Below, one piece after another: positions 46,495 to 57,215 of a stretch of 57,304 nucleotides of DNA. The DNA is from Priapulus caudatus (lineage: Eukaryota; Priapulida; Priapulimorpha; Priapulimorphida; Priapulidae). The notes under the pieces are model-generated. The model worked only from the letters and a program-made list of their open reading frames with translations. It ran no database searches and had not been told where the DNA came from. The position numbers were made by a program, and so were the translations under genes. Within the stretch, counting starts at the first letter, position 1; every line of letters starts with the position of its first letter. The stretch is from assembly GCF_000485595.1 (NCBI RefSeq), contig NW_014578232.1, forward strand, positions 1-57,304, written 5' to 3'.

Positions 46495-48545
46495 CCCTCC
46501 CCCCTAGGAATTTGCTCAGCCTACGACCCTGGACAAATATACATTTAATTTGGCCCACACAGAGGGAGTTATTAAAGGGCTCCTTGCTAGTGTCTTAGTA
46601 CTGCCAGTCACTATCATCATTTTAGAGATACTATTAAACTTGAATTTTCAAAACACTGAAATAAAGCTGCTATAAAGCTGCGATAAATCACTTCTATAAA
46701 GATGTGATGTGCGATTTTTACGGGGCAGCTTTTTTCAATGGTGAATTACGTCTACAGTTAGGGCCTACATTAGGACGCGATCTCCAAAACCATACTGGAT
46801 GATATATAATCAGTCAGAATTTTTACTTGAGAATGTAGATGTTCCATAGTGTGAATAGTGTAGAGCAATGCTTCCTGGCGGTCATTTCGTATTTTTTTTT
46901 TTTAGACGTAAATTTTACCCTAACCGATTCTTCGTGTCCACAAACTATATAATAAGGCATGTAAAATCACTAAAAAATCTTACTTGAAAGTCGAGATATG
47001 GTCATAAAATGTATTTCGACATTTTATGACGGCCCATTTTATATATGCAAATAAACTCATTGCCTTATAATAATAAATTTATTCCTAATATTAGATTCGT
47101 CATGTCTAAATCAATCATAGAAGAGCATTTACAATCTGTCAAAAATCTTACTTAACATGGCTGATATGCCCAAAGTGTGTCTTTCATAGGTCTGTGGTGG
47201 CCATTTTGTAAATACGTTAATTAATTATCAAATTACATTGAATTTTATCTAAATCGATTCATCGAGTCCTAAAACTATAGTGGGGCATTTAATACTACAT
47301 TACTTATAAGTGGAAATCTTGCCAAAAACATTCATTTCGAAATGTCATGGCAGTCATTTAAAAAAAATGATGCTACCTATTGAAGGCCAATTTTGTTTGG
47401 CTAATCTTTTAAAAAGCCAATTTCATTCATTGAGGATGCGCCTCTTATTTCATTAAGCCCCTCTCAACACACATGCATGTGTGCCAAATATTGTGCTTTT
47501 GTAAAGATCTGAACGATCGACTTGTTCATTATTTCTGAGATGCTTGTCTAGTAGGTGCTTGAAGTAACGCAGTACGCCAGATTGCAAGTCCCCGTGGAGA
47601 CAAAGCCTAATAAATATGCATCTATGCAGTCAAGCTACCTGTGCAACAAGTATATAAGGCCGTTATGCTCATTAGTAGGCCTACCTTGCTGTCAGTCATC
47701 GTCGTATCTCACTGACAGGCGTCTTCGCTGCAGACCCCAGCCGAATAATAGCCGGATAATAACTAACCCAGTCATAAGCTCGTATAAATGTCATCAGAGA
47801 CTTCGTGACAACGTGCACTCGCGCAGGTCACGAAAACGTACCTCATCATTAGCGCATCCCACGCACGAGGCCGCCTGACAGTATCTTGTAACTGGACGTA
47901 GAGTAACGTGTTGCAACAAAGACGGTACAGTGCTCACACGTAACGGCGGCATTACGTGTAGTGCATGGACGCCCGGAGATGGGGGGGGGGTGTCATTTTA
48001 GAAGTATTACAGCGAGGTATAGATCAATAGAACAATCGTCGTGATTTTTTTATTTAGGTTTGCCTTGTAAATGAACAGGAAGTAAACCTTCGGTATACCT
48101 ACAGATTTTGGTAGTGCCAACGTAGCACGGGTGTAGGCCTTCTGAGAGTACATTCCACTACCGCATATACTCCGCGATTAGTACGAACCTAGTAACTTAA
48201 GCCCGGCGCACCCGTGAGTAATTTTATTCTGTAAACTGATGCATGCGTCAAAATACTCAACGTGTGCGCGCTACCTGCGTAAATTTACTCAACACTGGTA
48301 TTCACAGCGCATGCGTTTAAATCATTTTAAAGATGGCTGCGCCCAGTATAGTCTCGAGCCGATGTTTTATCGGAAGACAAATTGGTGAATCTTTGGCCGA
48401 TTATGAATGCTTACACGTCGTTAGTAGCCCAGATTTTAAAGATCTGTAGGAAAATATTTAAAGAAAAAAAAGGGAGAAAAGGGAGCAAGCAAACCACAGT
48501 AAAAGAAACAATAAAATTTCTTCATCTTCGGAGGCCGAGCAACTA

Positions 48546-49001
48546 GGTGGATATATGTTTCCATGCCACCGACTAATCGCGTGACGTCAGTGTACGTCAC
48601 GCACGAGAACTCGGCTATCTCCGAAGTAAAGTTGAATGCATACAGCCTAGCGCTGATGGCTACGTCACGCACATAACCTGATGCAAAAACCTTAACCTAA
48701 CCTTAACCTTAACCTAACCCTAACCTACCCTAACCCTAACCCTAACCCTAACCCTAACTCCTAACCCTAACCTTAAGCCCTAACCTACCCTAATTAAATG
48801 TAATTAACACTAATACTAACACTAACACTAACACAAAATAGTTAAATAGATAAAGTAAAAAAAATGAAAAATAAAAATAATAAACAGATGGGATTCGAAC
48901 CCACCACACTCAAGAAGAGTGGTGCTAGCCACTGAGTCACACTGACGTACACTGAATCACGCGATTAGTCCGGTGGCATGGAAACATAATTATATTCCAC
49001 C
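48546..49001. mobile_element. Inverted-repeat element with tRNA-like segment and TTAGGG core, member 3
   Basis: Mirror copy of 37815-38295. The ends are GGTGGATATATGTTTCCATG and CATGGAAACATAATTATATT..CCACC. The CCCTAA array spans about 48686-48800, and the tRNA-like segment is at 48887-48940 on the minus strand (GACTCAGTGGCTAGCACCAC, then GGTGGGTTCGAATCCCATC). Confidence 0.8.
48887..48940 (-). other. tRNA-like segment, better preserved copy
   Basis: On the minus strand, TGACTCAGTGGCTAGCAC fits a D-arm and A box. CACT-CTTCTTG-AGTG is a 4-bp stem with a 7-base anticodon-like loop (TCT at the anticodon position). TGGGTTCGAATCCCA is a T-arm with a canonical loop. The acceptor stem is absent. Confidence 0.6.
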
Positions 49002-49639
49002 GTCGAGGTGTCGGTATCCGCATTTTGTACAGTCCACGTGATCTACATTACCACTTATACCTTAAGTAATTTTACTCACGTGTGCGGCGGACGCTGAAAA
49101 TACTTTAGTGAGCATTTTGACGCATGCATCATTTGACTGAGTAAAATTTTTCACGTGTGCGTCGGGCTTTAGGCGATCGACATAGGCCCTACTCATATAT
49201 AGCATATCTATATAATAATTTGAGTAGTGTCGTTCGTTGTTCCTGCATAACTTTATAGGCGCGTGCACGAATCCGGCTGAAATTTTTCGTGCTTTACCTA
49301 CGCATCAGGTTCGATCTAACACTTTGCTTTGTTGTAATTTATTGGGTTTAATGTTATAAAAACCATATTTAGAAAATCTATTGAAAATCTCCCCGAAAAC
49401 ATGCACGATTCAGTTCACTTCCGCTAGGTGCGCTGGCGTAAACTTACAAACACCATGGAATATATACAACACGTGTTGTATATATCTATGCAAATACTCC
49501 AAAACAGACTGATCACAGACTATAATGAATACAGTAGTCTATGACATAAATGCACAATGGTTACGCTGGGCACACGCAATGGCTGCAGTATCAAGTCCTC
49601 CCCACCACATTGCTCGTAGCTAAGCCATACCATGTCTAC

Positions 49640-49825
49640 ATATATATTTACCCATACATATATATACCCATACTATCTATATATTTATGTATGTATATAT
49701 ATATATATATTATAATATATGTGTGTGCGTGTGTGCGTGCGTGCGTGCGTACGTATGTGTGTGTGTGTATTTGTGTGTGAGCGTGTGTGTGTGTGTGTAT
49801 TTGTGTGTGAGCGTGTGTGTGTGTT
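49640..49825. repeat. AT-rich and GT-rich microsatellites
   Basis: TATATATA runs, then GTGTGCGTGCGTGCG and GTGTGTGTATTTGTGTGTGAGC units. Confidence 0.88.
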
Positions 49826-52160
49826 ATAAATATGCACTGGTAGTAGGGAGCGACGAACTTGATTCTCAAGCAGTGGGCACACGCAGCTTTGGCACCGGGC
49901 GTGGTGGCGTGATTTGCCTGCTAGAGTACTTATTATATGCGGGGAACATCAAGGTATGGTTTATATGTATAATTAAGAACTTTAGTAGCGTTAAATTGTC
50001 ACAAATAGATACAATTACTGGCAAAGCCTAAACTCTCATTCAATGACTACTATTCATTTACTTACAGTCGCACCCCGTTAGTACGAAAAAAACGAGTATA
50101 GATTAATAAGAGCTAATAACACATTTTAATAGAAATAATGTATTAGCTCTTTATGTTAAAAGAATAGTAGACTCTAGGATTTTACTGCATATAACTGTAC
50201 TTACTGTATAACAATCGTCTATCCCACACCTATTTGTTACCAGATACCTAATTTAATTGTTATAATTGAATTACACATTAACGCTACAAAATTTGAACGG
50301 CGCCATGACACCCGCGACCGTGCGGTCACCTGAAAAAGTTGCGTATTTGCCAATATTTGCCAATATATCCAAAATTTTATTTTGCACGTTACAGACCGAG
50401 GCTAATCACAAAAGTGCAATTTATATTCATACCTAAAATGCTATTTAACGCGAACGATGTTCATTTTAGAACAAATTTATCCATAATATAACTGAAAACT
50501 ATATGTCGTTATAAGATATTACAATCCTTTTGCTTTTAAATTAATAAATAAGAAACACCCTCGTCTGTAGCCCTTGGCTGAAAAGTGGTTTCGGCGCAAC
50601 TATCAGATCGTGCGCTTGAGTGGCGCACCGTCGTTGTAATAAACTGTAGTCGTTAGTTTTAAAACATTTTTTAATAATATTTCTAATGGTGATTGAACCA
50701 TGAAACTTTTAATGTAGCGTAATTTTAACCTCAATTAACTGAAAATAACCCTAAAACCTAGAGTAAACGATCCCTTTAAACATAGCATGTATGTTGCATG
50801 TTTGCCACTAAATTGCTGCATCGAATGTATGGAAGGCAGTGTTTTAAATTCCGATTAACTTGTGTTATAACTTTACTGCCAACTCAAGGTAATAACATTT
50901 GTACTCTTTCGGGATAGTGGAAACAAGTGAATTCGGAAAAAAACTCATTTAAAATGGTTTTTCTGCACACATTTTATCACATCCAACCACAATGTCGCTG
51001 TCAACATTCAAAATTACATGCCTTCGTAAAATTATTAGTGTTTAGCTGGGAAGGCTAGCTGACTATGCGACGGGTTAGCTATGCATGCAGTACTAAAGGC
51101 ACGAAAGATAATACCAACGATGTTGTAGCTGCTTCCTCTAGTTCTAGTATACATTCTACCAGGTTTATACATTTGTCATTATTACCCTCCTGATTCTATC
51201 TGTTTGTATGTTGTATTTTTAACAGATACCACCCGCTAAAACGTGACACGTACTCGGGTCATTGGTTATATCGCGAATATGACATTAGAGCAACATATGG
51301 GAAATTATGCGAAAAATATGGAAATTTAACTTTCTAGAACGTCTGGAATTCTTAGGAATTACACAATTACATAGGGCTTACTAGACTGTGCGTGAGAATG
51401 ATCTAATCACGGTGTTATCTCTATTTATTACGCATTTATAAACATATTGCGGGGAAATATGTATAAACGTTCAACTTCATATACAGATATATATATATAT
51501 ATATATATATAAACACCATAAAATCTATATCAGTTTGCATTCGGAAATAAATGATTTGACATTGTGCGAAAGTATTGATTTTCTACTTATTGATTAAGTT
51601 TAAATGAGTAAATTTAATCTCTATATACGTGTGGCTTCTATAACGTTATTGTTTTCAAACGCATTCAACCCATTACCTTATATGCCAGAGCGACATGAAT
51701 ACGGTATTAGGGGAGGGCTGTTTTGAATGGTTTTATACATATCTAGTTAACCGCCAGCAATTTGTTCACGTTGCCGGCCCCTCTCTGCGGTTAATGATAG
51801 TAACATAGATATTCTGTGACTCGGGGTCCAAAAATAAAAAATATTATTTCCGTATTTAATTATTTATATTGGAAATTGCCAGTGATCACGTGAAAACTTC
51901 TAATAAATAATATTCATTTCTAATATATAAACCAGTCTATGAATGAGGTTAATGGTGGGAACGCAAATTTAGATTAATTAGCTGGCTGAAAGTATAAAGC
52001 GAACCTAAATTATATTAAATTGAAGGTCTCTCGGGTGGCGTGTGAAATAGACGCGGAGTGGTGTGTGTACGCCGTCATTATATTATGCAACATAGGGGTG
52101 AATTCATGAGCGACAGTTAACAATAGCTACAGTGGGAGTAATATATGCTTTTAACATATT

Positions 52161-53010
52161 GAGAGTATGCGTCCAACTCACAAATACAGTGTAGGCGTTA
52201 GCAAGCAGTCGCTAAAAGCAGATCACAGTAAACTTGACGGTAGATAATGCAACAATCGTAGCGCATGACTTGCCCATACACTGTAGCGTGGGGTGCGTCG
52301 TCACGCATGCCAACAACGAATATCATCTTAGATAATTTTAACTTCGCTGGGTCTGATATTCATCTGCCCCTAGTAGCCTCACTTAGATAACATTAGACGT
52401 TTGCGAGTTTCTCCACATGTGCGGCCTATCTACCACTGGTGTAGAAAGCCGCCCCCGTGCCTATAACTATCCTTACGCGCGTCTATTCAGATTCGACATT
52501 ATAGCATGCTTTCAACACGGGCTACCCGCCTCGGGTGATCTATCGTAAAATGCTTTTAGCCAGAGTATGTGTCAGGCCAACCTGGAACCCTTCATCAGGC
52601 CATGAGCGCCCTTGGCAGCCCGGGAGGGAGGGGGGGTGGGCACCTCGCTCGCCAACCTGGGTTAAGGAGACTGCCTCCTGGGTACTTTGAAAACCTGACC
52701 CGTGTCGCAAGATCCGCTTTTGCGCCCTAATATACACGCCTGCTCCGCAATATACTGCCACCAAAAAGTGATACCCGTGTCGCCATATTGACATTTATGG
52801 TTTGCAGCATCTCCGTCCTGTCAATATAAGCGCAGATATTGGACCGTTAATAGGCCCAATATTGGCCCTGGCTGATAAGTTGCCGAATGAATTGTTTTAG
52901 CCAATATTGGCTCCAATCCACCTCCAGCCTTGCCATTGGGTGTGTTTTTAGATAACCCTGACCTAGTGCCAATAATGATGTGGGAAAAATATACTGTGCC
53001 AGATAATAGA
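52161..53010 (+). repeat. Repeat D copy 2
   Basis: Direct copy of 42583-43360 with more indels. It follows directly on the outer end of the right arm, as copy 1 follows the inner end of the left arm. Confidence 0.85.
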
Positions 53011-54934
53011 GTGTTTTGGCGGGAAAATATTACCCTCCAGAATAACAACCCGCGGAGATCCCGTGTCGTCCCCCTCCCCCCCTTTTACGAGCGCAAAGGC
53101 TCCCATTGTTTCGTAGTCGCCCTCCCCATCCAGCTGGCGGCCGCGCTTTCGGACTCGTGCGGGCCCCCGCCGCTCCGCCCATCTTGATAGGCTTAAATAA
53201 GGAATGCATTGGACCGGTTGTGATCTGGTGTGGGTCGTGGCACCAGCACGACATGAACCCGTTTGATACTACACGTACACCCGTATAGAAAAAAGAAGGC
53301 CTTGATAGAACAAACCGGCGGCTAGACTAGGCTGTAGACGCTCTGAAATAAAATCTGGTGGCAGCCAAGTGTGAAGCGAATCTGAGCATGACTGAGAAGA
53401 GAAACGAGAAAAAATGGTTCAGCCACTAGCGCCAGATGTTGGCCAGAAACACTTCATAACAGTCACCAACCGGTCAAAAACCTAAAGCAGAATCGAATGC
53501 TCCGCAGTACGTTAATACCATGCAAGAAAGTCACCCACTTAAAGATTCCTCGATTCAAGAAGCAGACGACGACGAAAAATGTCTCATTGTTTACCAGCAT
53601 TCTATAACCATGTAGAAGATCGGCTAACAGCTGTGGCCATGCTCACGTTATGACTGGATCAGTCGGCATTGGGCGGTCGCATATTTGTTTGTCTATTTAG
53701 CTGAAGGGGTGAGGAAAACTTGCCTGGGGCTTACGCAAATTCACGCGCCTTTATGCGCATCTACTGAGTACTGACTCGATCTACGGCAGTTCCGGCTGCA
53801 ACGGGAAAGCAAATTGTTGTTACCGTTCAGCGACCTCATGTTGCACTGGGCTCAGTGTGAATTCTTTTTGACGATTTTTATAACGCTCATGGCGTTCCAT
53901 TACATCAGCATAATGGTAGTGCCTATTATTACAAGTTATGTTACATAAATTTTGACTACCCGCCCACGTAGCACCTTTTTAGCGGGCTAATTTGTGATTC
54001 TTTGCGCATGATATTCTACCCACGCTGCGTTCATGCACGGAGTATCATGACAAAGATACACGATCTTGTGTGAAAGGTAAGCTATATATATATATATATA
54101 TATATATAGCACATCTATCGCGTACTCCATGACCGAAGAAAATCCGCGAAGGAACACAACTCATTTTCTTCAATGATTGGCGCATATATGTTAACCAAGA
54201 CTACCGAGACTACCCTGCCTTCAAATATACAACCGTAATATAAATAATACTGGCAAGACACCTACTTTTATATGGTGAGAATAGTCGGCAGTATATTAGA
54301 AACATCTACGATTAAAAATATCAGTTATTGAAGTGTAGAGAACAGACGAAAAGCGTAAATTCCAAAGAGGCTAGAAGCAAATTCCTTCGTTCTGCGCACG
54401 AATGATTCTGAAGTTTTTTAGCTAGTAGATTTACAGTGCTGAAGCAATATATATTTCCAATAATGTCCAACAGGCAACGACGTCGTTGTAGTTTTTGTAG
54501 TTTTAAGAATGCCTTTCACGTTCGTGCGCAATTACATGAAAGCTAAGGTAAATTACGGCAGAAAAACCAGCCACGGTTATTATATTTTTTCATTCATTCA
54601 AAATGCGAATGCCCGAATTTTACCAATCAGAATATCAAAATAACAAACACTAACAGCGATACAACCAGGTGATTAAAGTTTCAGACAAGTAGGTAGAAAA
54701 TGGACCAAACTCGCGTTGAATATTAAAATCGCGTTTATACGATTATTTGTGCAGTTAGATGTAATAAATCCAAATCAAGACGCATCCAACGCATCTAGGC
54801 TGTGATTAACGCACATCCGCCTTCGTATAAATATACAGTCATGCGTGCACACAAAAAATCATGCTCGCGCACACGTGTACGATTACACACACGCGCGCAC
54901 GCTCACGCACACGCACGCGCGTACATTCATAACA
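53011..54934. other. No gene seen
   Basis: 53040-53180 is C-rich. The rest is AT-rich, with (AT)n at 54085-54107 and ACGCGCGCACGCTCACGC repeats at 54850-54925. I searched the minus strand for the missing C-terminal alpha-2 exon (a C-X-C pair near a final cysteine) and did not find a convincing one. Confidence 0.4.
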
Positions 54935-55269
54935 TCAAGAGCTAATAATACCTAGAGTGTACAACGGAAAAACGGGAAAATAGTGCTATTTCACGACAAC
55001 ATTATTCTACTTTGCCTGCGAGCTGAATAACCGGGATGCGAGGCGGCGTGAGGCATGTGGGAGGGGCGGTTTAAGAGCCAATATCTCAGCCTAGGAGTAT
55101 CGTATTGACAAGCGGTTGGTCTTGTTTTAGAGAGCAAAGAATTTTGCTTAATGCAATACCATAAAATTATTCTAAACTCGCAGGCAAAGTAGAATAATGT
55201 TGTCGTGAAATAGCACTATTTTCCCGTTTTTCCGTTGTACACTCTAGGTATTATTAGCTCTTGATAACA
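54930..55269. mobile_element. Foldback DNA element 2 (TCAAGAGC ends, TAACA duplication)
   Basis: Element 54935-55264 with arms of about 88 bp that are almost perfect complements (TCAAGAGCTAATAATACC against GGTATTATTAGCTCTTGA), flanked by TAACA on both sides (54930-54934 and 55265-55269). The spacer (ATCTCAGCCTAGGAGTATCG then GCGGTTGGTCTTGTTTTA) is recognisably related to the inside of element 1 at 5157-5912. Non-autonomous. Confidence 0.85.
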
Positions 55270-55359
55270 TCAGGGGTGAATAATTACACAAATGTTGTGT
55301 TTTTTTACGCCTGATAACATGCGCGCACGTACACGCATGCGCGCGCGCGTTGTACGTAC

Positions 55360-55535
55360 CTCGCGCGAATCTCCTATGTTGCAACAGTTCGCATAGGACG
55401 TGACGGCGTGAGTCGGGTTGACTGCGACGACCTCTTGTGGCGAGGGAACTGCGAACGAGGTGCAGTAGCCGCGGCAGCCGTTCGTCGCCAGAGTAAACGG
55501 CATGCAGCTAGGAATAGTGACAGTCCTCTCAAATC
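55360..55535 (-). CDS. GPA2: Glycoprotein hormone alpha-2 (thyrostimulin alpha subunit), central exon
   Basis: One internal exon of the alpha subunit that pairs with GPB5. The minus-strand acceptor TTTCAG|GATTTGAG fixes the start at 55535. The exon has two leading bases plus 58 codons and ends at the strong donor GAG|GTACGT. Visible features are TVTIPSCMPFTLATNGC, then CRGYC (the C-X-G-X-C cystine-knot signature) followed by TSFAVPSP, and HAVTSYANCCNIG, the double-cysteine TS..QCCNI block characteristic of alpha-2 rather than bursicon or beta subunits. The exon has no stop or indel. The upstream signal-peptide exon and the downstream C-terminal exon, which should carry the last cysteines, were not found; they may be outside the window or unrecognised. 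Transcription runs towards GPB5. Confidence 0.85.
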
Positions 55536-56009
55536 CTGAAACAATTATAGTTAAGTGTGTAAGTATAGTTTCAGTCCACCCACGTATAGTACTTGTACTC
55601 CGACTAACGGCTGCTATAGCCCTGCAGCCATAGCGAATGATTGGAGGAAATTTAGAATTTAGAAGAGGAAATAATTTGTTTTTATTCACTGCTGATAACA
55701 TCGTACCTCCCCATATATTATTACAATAGTATACCGTGCATTACTATAAAACATTATACTATCATACGTTATCATCATCCGTTACTATCCTACATTGCTA
55801 CTATGCATTACCGCCATACATTATTACCAAACATTACTACCATATATTATCACCATTCATTAATTACCACGATAAAATACAACCATACGAGTACAGCGCA
55901 TCACTGGTGTACCGCTTCTGTAAAGATATATAGATTCTATATAGACGTGAGAATGACTTATTGGGGGTCAATTGTGATAGGATGTTTGGACGCGTTGATG
56001 TTGAATGTC
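55536..56009. other. Intron or upstream flank of GPA2; no other gene
   Basis: 55720-55900 is a diverged tandem repeat of about 15 bases (CATTACTACCATA-type). No signal-peptide exon was recognised. Confidence 0.4.
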
Positions 56010-56719
56010 TAATACCCCATTCACACCAGGGCCCCGATCTCACTACGCTCGTACTACGCTCTAAGAGCGTGGTGGAAACGTGTAGAACGCAGTATGAACG
56101 TATATGGACGTACTGCGATCGCGATCGAGCGCGGTGCAGTCACCATGAGCGTGGAGAGCGTGGCCAAACTTTGAACATGTTCAAAACAATCGTGGTGCGA
56201 GCGTAGCGGAAAGACAGCGCAGTGCGGGCGTATTAGAGACGTGGAAGGCGTAGTACCCACGTAACTCGAGCGTAGTACGAACTTAATGATCGTATCGCAA
56301 GCGTGTCGGGTGCGTGAAAATTGTCGCCCCGTTCTCAGCACGATGTCAATACGCTTTCATTACGCTGTTAATACGTCCATGGAGATGTCTCTGCGACCTG
56401 ACCACGCTCTTGCTATGACGATGGTGCGTCTCTAGCAAGCTCGACCCGTTCGTATTACGATTGTACTACGCCCAACACGCTCAGACCACGCCGTTGTGGC
56501 GTTCGCATTACGTGTTAGTTACGCTCAGATTACGTCCTGCGAACTTGGGGTATAAATTGGGGTGCTACCCTGGCCACCCCACCAGTGTCTACTATGGATG
56601 AAGCAACACTACTCCATGCCATGTTTCTCGTAGAAGGACAACTCGAATTACTTGATTGCCAAGCCCTCATCATGCTGAGGAGGATGAGGAGGAGAAATAG
56701 AAGTCTTTTGGCGGCATAG
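56010..56719 (+). mobile_element. Probable PIF/Harbinger transposon 5' part
   Basis: It starts after TAA with TACCCCATTCACACCAGGGC, similar to the CATTCACAC ends of many Harbinger elements. 56040-56540 is full of short forward and inverted CGTAGTACGA/TCGTATTACG motifs. A TATA box (TATAAA, 56551-56556) precedes an ATG at 56594. The 41-codon frame (to 56719) begins MDEATLLHAMFLVEGQLELL and ends LRRMRRRNRSLLAA, resembling the leucine-rich start plus arginine run seen at HARBI1-type transposase N-termini. The rest of the transposase is missing. The assignment is inference from end style and composition. Confidence 0.4.
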
Positions 56720-56869
56720 TTGTAGCATACTATTATACTATTATGGGTATAAAATCAGTAGAAAATAATCTTGATGTGTACAGCACGGCAGAACGAATGA
56801 TGATGTCTAGAACGCGGCGCGGTATTTATATGGTCGTTGCCAGCGCAGTCGGCGCCTGCCTAGAGCGTG

Positions 56870-57215
56870 ATCTCTGCGGTTAATGATAGTAACATAGATA
56901 TTCTGTGACTCGGGGTCCCAAAAATAAAAACTCATATTCCTTATTTAAATTATTTATGTTGGAAATTGCAGTGATCAGTGAAAACTTCTATGATTAATAT
57001 TATTTATAATATATAAACAGTCTTATGAATTAGGTTAATGTGAAACGCATTTAATTAATAGACTGGCTTGAATATAACGAACCTAAAATTATATTAAACT
57101 TGAAGTCCTCATGCGTGTGAAAATAGACTCGGGTGTGTGTGTACGCGTCATTATATTATTGCAACATAGTGAATTCAATGCAGCAGTAACAATAGCTACA
57201 GTGGGATAAATATAT
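56870..57215 (-). repeat. Third copy of the palindrome outer end
   Basis: CTCTGCGGTTAATGATAGTAACATAG through GAATTCAATGCAGCAGTAAC to CTACAGTGGGATAAATATATG matches 51783-52150 (same orientation) and 34595-34925 (reverse). It follows directly on the Harbinger-like fragment. Shared end with 52150 near CTTTTAACATAT suggests the true outer boundary of the repeat unit. Confidence 0.85.

Larger units (their letters stand above)
44395..52160 (-). repeat. Giant palindrome, right arm
   Basis: Reverse complement of 34573-42582. It includes segment A (44395-46590), the MITE at 46274-46494, the TTAGGG element at 48546-49001 and AT/GT microsatellites at 49640-49825. Single-base indels against the left arm are frequent throughout. 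A GTTCAGTTATGT-type tract (left arm 41325-41390) appears expanded here as AACTGAACATAA repeats (45525-45615). Confidence 0.9.

Noticed and set aside
38035-48800. True chromosome end
   Set aside because: The TTAGGG arrays are short, imperfect and enclosed in inverted-repeat elements with unique-looking DNA on both sides.
55270-55701. A continuous 143-residue protein
   Set aside because: Only the 58 codons between a consensus acceptor and donor show conserved cystine-knot residues. The flanking parts of the frame are intron read-through.
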